The notes under the pieces: generated by a model
What the model saw: only the letters and a program-made list of their open reading frames with translations
Told to the model about the DNA's origin: nothing
The model's database searches: none
Shown here: one piece after another, positions 1 through 12,800 of the stretch
Position numbering within the stretch: position 1 is the stretch's first letter
Layout of the letters: each line of letters opens with the position of its first letter
Program-made: the position numbers and the translations under genes
Origin: Pithys albifrons albifrons
Lineage: Eukaryota > Chordata > Aves > Passeriformes > Thamnophilidae
Reading direction: 5' to 3'
DNA: 64,000 nt
NCBI RefSeq assembly: GCF_047495875.1
Contig: NC_092458.1
Span: 111,959,727-112,023,726 of the forward strand

Positions 1-802
1 GTTTCTGACAATCAGCACAGCACCAAGCCACCTTTAGAAGCAAGAAAAAATAAAAACACCCTTACTACAATTAAACATCAGGAAAAAATATTTGGCTGCA
101 ACTTTAGGTGAGAATTATACTTGCTTAAGCTAGAACAAAAGGACAAAAACATCAAAATCTAGTAATGTGGAAACAAGGGAGGTTTAGCTCTTTAAAAAGA
201 AAGGAAAGATAGACACTTGAGGTAAAAAACAAAAAAACCAAAATGCACAAACACATCACGGACATCTAAAAATAGCATTTTATACATTTTTGCCAGTGCT
301 TCTCTGAGAGCAAGTTCTTTAAACAGAACTTAACAATTTTACAATTTTTTTTAAAAAAATATGTCATCCTAAAATAGCCCATCAATCCTTACCCAAACTT
401 TCTGTATTTCTACAAAAATAGATGCACAAAGAGCTACAAAATACTGTATTCCTGAAAGGAGGCGCACTGTAGTCAAGGGAGAGGTTTTTTCCTGACAATT
501 GAGACTGTTCATAAAAATATCAAGCTGAACAAAACAAAACACTGTTAAAGGAGCAGAAAGGAGTTAGGTTGCCCAGCTGCAGCAGGCTCAGATGAGGAAA
601 GAAAGAGAAGTTAGGTTTCTGGTTTTTTCCAACACTGTGGGACCCATAAATGGCCTTATAAACAAAAGGCTCAATAGCAAAACCAGAATAAGTTGGCTCT
701 TCATCTTCATGTGTGTCCTTTGCTCCATGCTGAAGGAGTCATCAACTGTTGTATCACCCGCCCAGCTGTGCTGACTCTGGCTGGTCTTAATGTCTCTGCA
801 CT
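1..802 (-). other. VGLL3: VGLL3 3' UTR, incomplete at the window edge
   Basis: This follows the VGLL3 stop codon. No AATAAA or ATTAAA (minus strand) occurs between 1 and 802, so the transcript most likely continues beyond the left edge. Human VGLL3 has a very long 3' UTR (family knowledge), so this is expected. The sequence is AT-rich with no coding potential. Confidence 0.7.
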
Positions 803-846
803 TCAGAACCAAGCAGTTTCCTTACTCTTGTCCTGATGTTGTAGAC
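803..846 (-). CDS. VGLL3: VGLL3 coding exon 4, 44-base coding part of the terminal exon
   Basis: Two bases complete Gly284 and are followed by [13 protein letters not shown] and TGA at 805-803. The acceptor is GACCTGCAG preceded by a T-rich tract. Human VGLL3 ends [13 protein letters not shown], so eight of the last 13 residues, LQHQDKSK, are identical in an uninterrupted run, with further matches after it. The 44-base length is in phase with the exon 3 donor. The segment is too short for ordinary ORF calling and was found by matching the expected C-terminus. The exon continues as 3' UTR to the left. Confidence 0.93.
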
Positions 847-3800
847 CTGCAGGTCATAAAAGAAAGTAAAAATAATTAAAATGGGATATAGTTTTTTTTC
901 TCCCCTTCCCCAAGCAACTAAGAATAAAGACGTTTTGATTAAAAAAAAAAAATAAAAGGAAAAAACCCGAACCACAATTTACCAGCTTAGGGAACTCGTT
1001 AGCAACATTGTTACGACTTCCAATTTTTAGAGCGGGGTAAGCTTAAATCACACTTGAGACTGGCTCGACATCTGATTTTATCAACACTGATAAAATCCTC
1101 TATGCGCTTCCTTGTTTTGACCTAATGTGAAGCATGACATGGTGTGAAAAAATCCACCAGCAAGATCTGCATCAATAATCCAGTATGCAACAGACTATTT
1201 CCTGATAGAGGCACTACCTCCTTCAGAAAAAGCCTGGGACACTTTAGGATCTCAGGTTTTGTGGCATTTCACCTTACAGAGGAGAGATGAAAAATGTTCC
1301 TGCAGCATGTAAAAAACCCACATAATTTCACCTACAGAGTGCCAAGTTTTCAGCCAAGAATGGCTAGTGCTTCCACATGGGAAAAATTAATGATTTTCAG
1401 CTTGCAATTGTTATGAGTTCCTCTAACATTTTCCTTTGTAAAAAAGTGAGGACTATCTAATAAACGCGGTGCTATGTCATGGCTTTAGCATTATAGACTT
1501 GGAACCTGTATTATAATCTTTGATTTCTCTGCTCCAGAAGAATTTAATCTTCTCTAGATTTACACCTAACAGGACGTAAACCTAAAATCCAGACAACAGA
1601 AAGGGAGATGCAGATTAAACTTCCTGAAGACGATACATTCTTGCTCATTTATAGGGAAAGTAAAAAGGAGAAAGGTGCAGGCACATATTTGAAGAGGTAG
1701 TAAGACCCTAAATGATATAAAACCTGTCTCTTAATATTTTGAGCCAAGTAAATCGCCTTTCATGAAATGAAGGTGCACTTCCCACTATAAATCATCATTC
1801 CTATACAGACAGTAAAGCTCCACTGTGCCACATTATATACTGTCCTGCTACAGTGCCCCAAGTCCAATGCATTAAATAAGAATTTAGCATCAATTTCACC
1901 ACTAATGTAAATAGGTTCAACTCCAGACTTCAGTGATGTTGTAACCATTGAAGCTCCATGTTTGATATTTAACCTGCCAAAGTTTACAGATCCATGGGCT
2001 AAGCACAGATCTCATTTTTGTATTTAATCACATAGTGAAACACACAGGCAGTCCCACATGTTTTCAGAAAGCCTAATAGGCATGAAGGGTTCAAATCTGA
2101 CAACTATCTCCTTGTTTTAACCTCACAAACAGTTAAATATTTAATGATGATCAGCATTTCAGAGTTGAGCTACAAAGCAATTAATGCTCACAGAAAAGAA
2201 GACAGGAAAATGCTCTATCCATATGAGGATTTCAAAGCAGTGTACAAACACTCCTGTGCCCAGAACTGAGGAGATAGGGAAAGCCAATCACACAGGTAGG
2301 GCATCCCACACCTGGTTCCGTGGCTTTCTGCTCATTTCACATGCACTTTCCCCTATTTCATCAGATTGGAAAAACTGAGATATCCCTCATCTAGCTCATG
2401 CCTATAAAAACATGTTCAGAGGCCCTTCATTCAATGAAGATGTCTCCTAATTGCTTAAGAGCTACTTGTTTCCTGGCAGCATCACAGGCAGAGACATAAT
2501 GAACTGCTGCTAGTTTCCTTCAAAGCTCCCTCCAAGTCAGTGATGACAATTTGGGGTTATTTTTCCCCTGCTGCTTACATTTTTTTTTAAACAAAGATGA
2601 CCAAAAAAAACTAAAAAAAAAAACAAAAAAGAAAAAAGGAGCCAGAAACCTTTAAGAGGATAAAGAAGTCATTTAAGTTCAGCAGTGGAGCACTAAAGGC
2701 CACTAGAGGCAATGGAAAAATATAAAAAGAAAAATAGGATATATGGGTCTTAGGAGCTTAAAAAAAATAAACGACACATACATCTGTTTAAAAGGTCATC
2801 CACCTGACAGTAGCAACTGGTAGAATGGGAATAACCAGCTGAACAGACATCTTCCTGGACAGGTATCTTTGCAAGACACAAATAACTGTACCAAGGAGGT
2901 TTAAGGTAGAGCTATATATATCCAAAAACCCCCCAAAGTTGCCCTAGTTACAGAACTGAATGTGGAATGCTTTCCATATCTTTTCCTCATTATGTTCTCA
3001 CCTCCTTCATGGCAAAGCCATCTGCAGTCCTAACACAGAATCAAAATGCAACCCCGCTACTTACCAAGAGCTTTCACTTGCAGCCTGTACTAAGCAGGGA
3101 CACCCTTGCTTGCATTGCATGAGTCAGTATTACCACCCCAGCACAGCTCCCTGTCTCTGGGACACCAACATTACAGCTAATTGCCACAGGAATATTATGG
3201 AGTTTCTGTGGGAACACCTAAACAAATTTAAGGAGTGGTGAAAAACTCGTGGGATGTGTGCGAACAGAGACAAATGCAGAGAAGGCAGAAGACTGACCCC
3301 TCAGATTTCATACTCAATGTGTTAAACTGATGTACAAGCATTTCCAAAAGTGAACTTTCCATAGTAGGCCTGGACTACAGGATGTTGATTAATTCACCCA
3401 GATTTAAACTTATTCACCTCAGTGTGCATAACTTCACATGATAAAGAATACTCATCTCAAATTTAATATAGACTTACAGCCATCAGATGTGCCAGAATCG
3501 TGTTTTGCTCTTAGTGTGCTGGGACTAAAGGAAGCCTCCTGCAGCACATCTGTCCAACAGCAGGACAGGATATCCTCCTAGGCTCTGCAGCAGCAAGGCA
3601 AGTTGCTCCTCCCCACAGGACTGCCTGCAGACCAGGCAGCTGCCAGCACAGCCAGATCCAGCTGATCACCTGAAATCCTGGGGTGCAGGACACCTCCTGC
3701 CCTGCTCTTGAGGGAAACACTGCTGGCTATCATAGAATCATAGAACCAGTTGGGTTGGAAAAGACCTCTGAGATCATCAAATCCAACCCTTAATCCAACC

Positions 3801-6800
3801 CCACCTTGATTGCTAGATCATGGCACTGAGTGCCACATCCATTCTCACCTTAAAAACCTCCAGGGTCGGAGAACCACCACCTCCCTGGGCAGGCCATTTT
3901 AATGCCTGATTACTCTCTCTGTAAAGAACTTTTTCCTGAAATCCAACCTAAACCTCCCCTGGCAGAGCTTAAGCCCATGCCCTCTTGTCCTACTTTGGTT
4001 GCCTGAGAGGAAACCAATCCCAACCTGGCTACAACCTCCTTTCAGGTAGTTGTAGAGAGTGATAAGGTCTCCCCTGAGCCTCCTCTTCTCCAGGCTAAAC
4101 ACCCCCAGCTCCCTCAGCCTCTCCCCACAGCACTTGTGCTCAAGTCCTTTCACCAGCCTCGTTGCTCTTCTCTGGACCTGCTCCAGCTTCTAAATATGTT
4201 TCCTGAACTGAGGGGCCCAGAACTGAATACAGTGCTCAAGGTGTGGCCTCATATAACCATGAGCTCCACTGCAAGATGGCAATTCCCTTCCCCAGTCCCT
4301 GATCTTCAGTGCTGGACTCTGCCTGCACACCCTCAACGTAAATAGAAGGATGTGGCCCTGACACAGTGGGGTTTCGGCTGCAGAAGTGCATTGAGGACAC
4401 ATGTCTTGAACCATAGTCAGTGCTCTAAGGGGCTGACCTTGCTGTGCAGGGAGTTGTGGCCTAAAGTACAAACAAACTGTGCTTATATCAATGTGTTTAT
4501 TTTGATGCTTGATATAAAATGCACTTTTACACTGAGCATTATAGCTCAGGCACTTCAGCTTTGGAAAGACACTACATAACAGCAGACACAAACGTAACGG
4601 GTCTTACTAGACCTTCACATAGACCAGTATTTTCTTTAATCCCACTTGTATCAATAAAGAAGCTTATAAAAGGGTTAATTTGCAGCATACAATGTAAGGA
4701 TTAAGCCACATTTAACGGGAATCAGGTAGCTAAATCCCTCTTCATCATCTAAAACAGGACCATGTAAGTTCAAACAGATGTGCAAGACAGATCAATACTT
4801 TGTTCACTCTATGAATGGTGCTACACTGATGTCCCACACAATCTGTCCTGAAACATAAATTCCCAAACTCCACTGTGCACACAAGGGGAACGTCCTCTTA
4901 ACCCCTGGGGTGATTCAGCATCATCCATTCGAGATCAATTATTTGACTTAGTATGGCAGAGATGCAACAATGTAGCTGGAAGAGGGTAAGATTACAGGCA
5001 GCCTGCCCTGATCCCAACATTATCATTCCGTATCATTCAGCATGAGGAATTTTGCAAATGTTTCTATAATCTCATGTGACAGTAGCACAAGAAATGTGAC
5101 CCACGGTAAGGGGAGAAAATCAGTTTTTAGCTGAAGGACTCTGAAAAGCAATGTCTAGGTATACACCAAATGAACTTTTCAAATATAAATCACCTGAAAC
5201 TCCTGCTATTTGATATGCTAGCAGCTTCACAGGCTATATTCTCCAGGGACATATGAGTAAACACTTTCAAAATTGACACATTCTTGCCACTGTAGCCTTA
5301 ACCTACCCTGAAGAAACCACCTCTGTGACACTAAAAGCCAGTACGATTCTGCTTCTCTGTTGAGATAGCTGTCTCACATTAGCATTAAATGTAATGAAAT
5401 TCCGTGTGATGTGGAGACTTATCCAGTGTAATCTTTCCCTGAAGTGCACAAGAAGCAATAAAAGCTTCAGTGGTGCTGGATATGGTACTTCAGCAGCCCC
5501 CTTCTCCCTCCACAGCACAACACACCTTCCCTGGGTTGACACCATTTGATGTGCACACAAAACACAGATGCAATTAAACTCCCTCTTTTCACCACAACTA
5601 GACCTTACGTGCCTGTAACCAAAGCATCGTCTCAACTGCACAAACTGCAGGCAAGGCTGGAAAAGGAGCTCAGCCTTCCTGCCCTACCCAGCAAGTCTCT
5701 GCTTGGAAAGCATAGGAGAGATGAGCGTGCAAGCGAAGAGAGCAAGTAATTGTAATGTCACAGGCTTCCATTGCCTGCTGTGTTTCATTGCTTGGACCCT
5801 TGTTTCCAACACTGGGGCTGCCTGATAGGGTTTTGGTGTTGTGTGTCAGTGCATGGCCATTTTGAACAGTCACAAGACATTGGTCTGCTGAGATCCTGTT
5901 CCTGCAAACCAGTACCATTTCTTCTCTTTCTTTTCCTTCACGGGAACTCATGGACTAAATCACACACACATGTCAAACATGGGCCAGAAATTAACAGTTC
6001 AGACCTTTTCCACTGCCTCCCACACTGAGGAACTACATGACATGCAAGCCACTGCCAAATCAGGATCCTGACAAAATTAGCACCCCAAAGGGATTCTCAC
6101 AAAGAGCAGGCAGCATGAGGCAAAAAGCTGTATTACTCCCATAAAGCAGTGCTAGGACTCACAGTCCTTTCTGAGGTGTGTGTGTCTGTGTGCGGCTCGG
6201 CTTCTCTGACGAAGATTTGGGAAGGGCTCTCCCCACGTGGGTGGGCCCTTCCAGCCTGCACAGTGAATTTTAGGTGAGGCTCAGCGTGGCCCCACCGTTT
6301 AAGTCCTGAGGTTCATCTACCAGGGCCGAGTGAGCTTGGACGGTCACAGTGAAGCCCTCAGGACTAGAACCTACAGCACCCGGCATTTCCCAGGAGGTCT
6401 CCCATCCAAGTACTAATCCGGGGCTGACCCTGCTTAGCTTCCGAGATCTGACAGGATCGGACGTCAGGGAGCCCCTGGTTTATTCCATACACTACTACAA
6501 CAAAGCAGCAGTAAGCAAACCAGTTTGCACAGCACTGAAACTACTCACAGTTTAGGCTGGACTTAAACCTAAGCCAGGTAGTCATTTCTTCTGACTAAAA
6601 ATTCCCTACGGAGTTCTCAGCTCCATCCCCAAAAGGTTAAGTCAAATAGCAGAGCTCTGCAGCAGGACTGAGGGGGCTGGTGTGAGACCAGGGGGCTCAT
6701 CCCCTCTACCCGTGGCAGTGTACTCACACTTCAGGGAAGGCAGCTCACTGCCCTTATGGAATTTGTCACAAGGGCAAAACTTGAGATCCCAGTCTGGTCA

Positions 6801-9800
6801 GACTGTCATTCTATACCCAAAAGCATAAAATATAATTCCTCTTGTATCACTGGTATGGATGGAAATGTTATTAATAGATATAAAATGTGCAGTGTTAAGA
6901 ATCCTAATAAGTTTTTTCCTAATACTTTTGAGGCAGCAAATGGCATAGTCTTTAGAAGAGATTATTGCTTCCCAGGTGCTTTAAGGGAATAGAGAGAGAT
7001 TTGTATTAGGTTTATATTATTTCATCTTCAAAAAACAGCCTTTCCCCCCCCCCACCAATTCTTTGTACTCCTGTGCACCAATCAACACACAGAAGTGGTT
7101 CTCACACATTGAATCAGTCAGTGAGAGCTATCAAAGAGACAGATACTTTAATGAAATGGTAATAGATATGCACACCTAGTCTTTCTGTAATCAAATAATA
7201 TACTGTTTTTTTAAAGTACTAATCTACAAGGATTGCTGCCAGTGAAATAAATACCAAACAGAAAAAGAAGCCCTCAACAGCATATATGAGCTCCAGGATG
7301 GATGACCTGGAAGCTTTCAGTCACCCATCACCCAACTGCAAGCAACTATGAACAGTGAGGGCTGCCAGACTGCCCCAGATACTCAGACAGGAGCCTGCTT
7401 GTCAAAGATCACAGACACAGGTTTGCTTCATGAAAGCTGTCCTTAAGCTACAGATCTGCACTAAAATAAATCTAATTCACTGACCTCTGCCCAGATCCTA
7501 CAGAAAGATGTTTAGTTTGATGGCAAGCACAGCTCAACCAGCATTTTCACACTCCTTCTAACACTCAGACACTGCACAGGAAGGAAATGCTGAGCTGTTC
7601 CAATTTAGGTAAAGATGCAGTCCTCATGTACTGTGAGTTTTTAGTTAATTGGAGCTACAGTTTGGTGAATGTGCATATGAACTAGCTGAACAAGCTGGGA
7701 GCTTCCACATGGAAGTATAATTAACCATTTCCCACAAGATTTTAAACAATAAAAAACCAACATATATCATGTCACAACTCATTTGGCTTGAATGGGACAA
7801 GGGCAGACAAAGGTCTCTCAGCAAAAAAGCTGTGAGAGCTGCATATCTCCCAGCTCATCTGCCCTGACAGCAATCACAGGAGGGATTCCCACCTGGAAAT
7901 ATATTTGAATATGGCTGAGAACCAGCCCTGCTTCAGCTACGGGGAGTTCACCTTTTCTGCTCAAATTCTTCACACTAAAACAAGTCACAGACACAATCAA
8001 ACCATCTTACCTGTATCAAACCCAAAACTTGGCACTATGTCCACTGTTCCATGAAAGGCTCCAGCCCATGCTGAGGTAGCGCTGGTGACAGCAGCGGGGT
8101 CTGTCTTTGTCACGTCACACTGGGGAGCAGGAATCCTGGCTGCACGGACTGAAGGCATCAGCAGGGACCCGTACCGGGGGTCGCGGTGGGAGCTGGGATG
8201 GTGATGGTGCATGTGTGGATGGGGGTGATGTCGATGCATGTACACATCATGCATGTGTGCATACGAAGGGCTCACCTGAGATGCTAAAGGATAATGCCAG
8301 GATTCAGATGCAGCAGGGGGAGGAGGTGGGGCAGTCTGATGAAGGCCATGTCCTGGCCAGCTGCTGGGATCTGGTGTTGGGAAGGTGCCTGGTGCAGTAA
8401 CAGGGAAATCAGGGTGTACTCCACTTAAGCACGGTGGAGGAGGAGGCTGATAAGAGCTGGTCCAAAAAGAAGTTGGGAAACTGCTCCTTTGGCTTGAAAT
8501 TGTTGAGCTTTCTGGTAGAGAAAGAGAAATGAAGTATTACTGAAGCTGAACAACACATCCCATGACAGTAAGCCCTGAATAATTTGACTCTGAAGTTTGT
8601 AACACTGAACTCAGGCTTCCTCAATAATTACAGAAACCACAGGACAGCTGAGATAAGAGAGGACCTCTTGAGATCATCTAGCCCAATCTCCCTGCTAAAG
8701 TGGAATCACCTGGAACAGGTTGTTCAGGACTATGTCCAGTCAGATTTTAAGTATGATCCAAACTCCTCTCTGGGCAACCTGTCCCAGGTTTTAGCCACCC
8801 TCAGCAGTTTACAACAACAAACACAAAACCACCAAAAAAACAAACAAAAAAAAAACCCAAACCAAAACACAAAGGAAAATAAAAGAGTATTATTGTGTCC
8901 AGATGGAATTTCCTGTTTTCTAAACCGTTTCTATTGCCTCTTGTTCTGTCAGCAAGCATTGCTGCCCCATCTTCATTCCCTTCCATTAGGTTTTTAAACA
9001 TACTGATAAGATCCTCCCCAGGAAAATTTTTCTTCTTCAGGCTAAAGAGTCACAGCCCTCTCAGGATCTTGGTACAAGAATTATGAGATAGTAACCCCTG
9101 ACCAGCCCAGACCAAAGCATTTAGAAAGGCAGCTGTTGTGACTGTAAATGCACCTGAAGACAGAGAAAACAGGTCACACTATAGAATAGGAGACATTTGG
9201 CTAAAGGAAGAATACCAGATCTCAAACTAATTGCATGCTTTGATGGGATAAAGATCATATCTAACACCTCTTATGTTAGTCTCTTACAGAATATATCATG
9301 TTGCCCTGTACCCAGTGGGATCATACAAGCAGAAACCTCTGTGTAGCTCAAAGAGCTATTGGTCAGAAATAAAGACTAACTGCTTCTTACAGCTAGGGCT
9401 CAACTTATATTTAAATGGATTCAAATACATCTGCATTATGAAATCACATTCTAAAAATTCCTCCATTCTCACAATCCTCTTGCCAGCTCATGTTAGAAAG
9501 TACTGCTTCATGCAATATGTCTCAGCTCAAATAGGGGTGGTTTTTTTTTTGGTCAAAGATGGAAACATAAAAATACAGGACTTCACCTCTGATGAAAGAA
9601 CAGTCATAAAAATAGCCTATAGAGAAATAAAGCCAGGGAATTTTAATATTTGATGAGGCGAGGAATCCTCTGTTCCTCATATAACTTTTATAAAAATACT
9701 TTTTCTTTTTTAAATAACCTTTTGTTTTGCTTTGTTTAATGAGAAACTGGAATGAGACTTGGGTGAAGACACCATTGAGAATGAACAGATTCTTCAAATG

Positions 9801-12800
9801 CTCCTGCCTCTAAACTTTGCTTACGCAAAAATATTTTGGAAACTTAAAAGTGTTTTCTGACTACATCACTAGGACACTCATGTCTCTGTTTTAGAATCCA
9901 TTAAAAACACAGAAATTTTTCCACACATTAATTTGCTTTGATTTAAGCAGTTTATTGAGTCTGATTAACTTCCGATACTGGAAATAAACTTTGCAAACAC
10001 ACTGTGGACAAACGTAGAGAATGTTTTGTGCCAAAATGCTTCAGAGGCTGCAAGCTTATCTGGCAAACTGTACTCCAACACAGTTTTCTTTAAAAGTTTG
10101 AGCTGTTTTTAGCAATGTTGTTTTATTGTAACTCGTGCTTGAAGGCTGGAGAGAGTTTCAAGCATACTACAGAAGCCTCAACACCTCTCCAAAGTTGGTA
10201 TTGTTACTTGTTTGTAAATCATTCCTTCTTAAAAGGGATTACACTGACATGGAGAGTGCTTATGGTGATGTCAGCAGGGCTGACACAAAAAAGCAAATAC
10301 AAACTTCTTCATGTCCGGTCTGTTTTCCACACTACTGAGCGGAGAAGCACAGCATGACAATGCTCTGCCAGTATTCTGGAAACTTAACCTCTGTAATCGA
10401 GACTTTTTGAGAACTATCTGGCTGTTATCTGCATGGAAAAGCCCTAAATCCCAAGCATTGCACTTCAAAAAAGTGCAAAAAACCACAAAGTATCTGCAGG
10501 ACAGCTTTAATACCAAGAGAGAACACTTTAAACCACTGGATCTGTCAATATGAATTCATCCCAGATTGCATAACAGCTTGGCTTTACCAAACACGCAGGA
10601 GGTGTAGGCCACAGAAAACTTGTTGATCATCTCCATTTTTCAAGCTGTGCACATTTTAAAAGGCCACTGCCTCTGTCAGAAACTTGTCATGGACCAGCCC
10701 CCACTGAGACATCACTGAGTGTGGCTGCAGAGGCCAAGCTCACCAGTCAAGGCCAAGTCATGCCACTGGAGACACAAGGTGTATCCAGGTTATGGAAACA
10801 TGCAAGTAAATCCATCCATCCTGAGTGCTCACAGACACTCAGCTTCTGTGGCACATGGCAATGGAGAAACAGCCACTTCTGCACTGCCCTTGAGAAAGAA
10901 GAAAACAAACAAAACTAAATCTCTGTAGCATGAATGGGCTTTCAGGAAGAAGGGGAAGGAGGCATTTAACAAAAACTGTTTGCCAAGATAGACACTACAG
11001 GTACCACAACTTCCAACCCCAAGTGCAGGGAGGCAGGGAGATGGCAACATCTGGGATACCACGAAGTGGTAACTAATGCAAATGTTCACGGTGCTCGACC
11101 AACACGCACTGGAAACGTGCCAAAGTGCACACGCTGGGAAGGAGACAACGTATGGAACTTTCTGTAGTACAACATTGCTTCTCAGTTAAGGCAAGAGGAA
11201 AGAAAAACAGTCTTTCAGCTAGGAAAAGCATGTTGATACAAATACCATTAAGGTAATGTTGGTTTCAAGGTATCATAAGTTATGTTAGCGACTGCAGAAA
11301 GATTTCAGGTAGCTACACCTAAAATTGAATATCTAAAATCCATGTTGCCGGACCCTTCTGTAAGGAACTATATTTTATAAAAAATCAGTTTTCAAGTTAA
11401 TGTTAGCCTGAACTCATTTTCAACATATAAATGATGAAAATTTGCTTCTTTGAGGTTCTATTTTCTGTATGTAAGCAAAATCCCTCCGCAAAACAAAAAA
11501 TACCAAAAAAAAAAAACCAAACCAAAAAAACAAACCTCCAACAGCACTGCAATGATAAAATCAGGACACCTTAAAAGAAAAAAAAACCAAAAAACCAAAA
11601 AACCTCCAACAGCACTGCAATGATAAAATCAGGACACCTTAAAAGAAAAAAAACCCTCCAACAGCACTGCAATGATAAAATCAGGACGCCTTAAAAGAAA
11701 AAAAAAACAAAACCAAAAAAAATCAAAACCAAATACCAAAATGTGAGGAAAAAAAACACTACTAACTTCTCCTTTCAAGTAAAGGAGAAAACACAGTGAG
11801 CTGGGGAGCCAGTTCATGTTCACACACTTTCCATTTAAATCTGAACCTTCAGGAAAAATACCTATTGTAAAGGGTTTTTTTTCTTTAATTTATCTTTGAG
11901 TAATCAATTGACAAAAATTCTGATTACTCATGAAAGTTATTTATAAAAGAACTTCCAGATAATGATATTTTAACCTCTTTAGGTAATGGGATACAAATCC
12001 ACATTCACAAAATCATAACACAGTTTGGGCTGGGCAGGGAGCTTGAAGATCATCTAGTTCCAAGCCCCCTGCTATGGGCAGGGACACTTTCAACTAGACC
12101 AGGTTGCTCAGAGCCTCATTCATTTGCTGTAACTGAGTGCCTTTGAATACTATATAAACAAGAAGGCCAGGGTATTATCATCCTTCTTTCCCTCTGTTTT
12201 CAAGCAGGCATATTTCAGAAACTCATTTGGGCCTGATCAAATTCTTGTCAGCTTCTCTTCTCTGAAGCAGCAAATGCCCTGAGCTCTCTCAGCATCCACA
12301 GCCCTGACCAGTGGCCTCCCTGGGGATTTTCATACCAATTCAGCAGGTGCAGCGACAGCAAAGGGTGTATCTCCTTACTTTATTCCCGGAAGACTTTCAG
12401 GACATGCAGACCTCCATTCCCCACTGAGGGCATGGGGCACATGGGGTTAGGAGGCAGCACGGCTGAAGAACCCTTTTACCAGGCCACCCTGTCCCTTGCA
12501 GAACCCTCCAGGGATGGTTGTGCAACCATGGGGGGAGACAAGGAAAAACAGCTGGGTCTGTCTGAGGTCAAAGAGAAGACACACAACCCCACTCCTGGTA
12601 TGTCTCCAAGCTCAGTGAAGAGGACTTGCAGTGGGCATGGGGTCTCTGGAGACTGCCTTGATCCCATCTCTAAAACATTTATAGACTGTCTGGGCCATTT
12701 ATAAATGCTCTAGTCTCCTTTTTAGTAACCATAGGTTCAATCCCGCTCTCAGCCGAGTCAACGGAAAATTTCCCATTAATGTTAATGGTCCCGGCTCAAG

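Larger units (their letters stand above)
847..8010 (-). other. VGLL3 intron 3 (7.16 kb)
   Basis: This is a GT-AG intron between coding exons 3 and 4. It holds an A-rich tract at about 2580-2640, a CR1 fragment at 3730-4250, a 5S-rRNA-derived element at about 6172-6470 and a short C-run at about 7046-7055. The remaining sequence is unique-looking AT-rich DNA in which I see no gene. Confidence 0.9.

Noticed and set aside
3899..4153. Apparent 84-codon protein on the minus strand
   Set aside because: It is the C-terminal relic of CR1 ORF2, not a host gene.
6368..6470. Functional 5S rRNA gene
   Set aside because: The 5' third is diverged and the terminal stem cannot form, so it is a derived element or pseudogene.
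8107..8400. 97-codon plus-strand frame across VGLL3 exon 3
   Set aside because: It is the antisense shadow of a proline/histidine-rich coding exon.
8584..8997. 137-codon plus-strand open frame
   Set aside because: It runs through the CR1 relic and A/C-rich tract and has the Gln/Asn/Lys composition expected from them.
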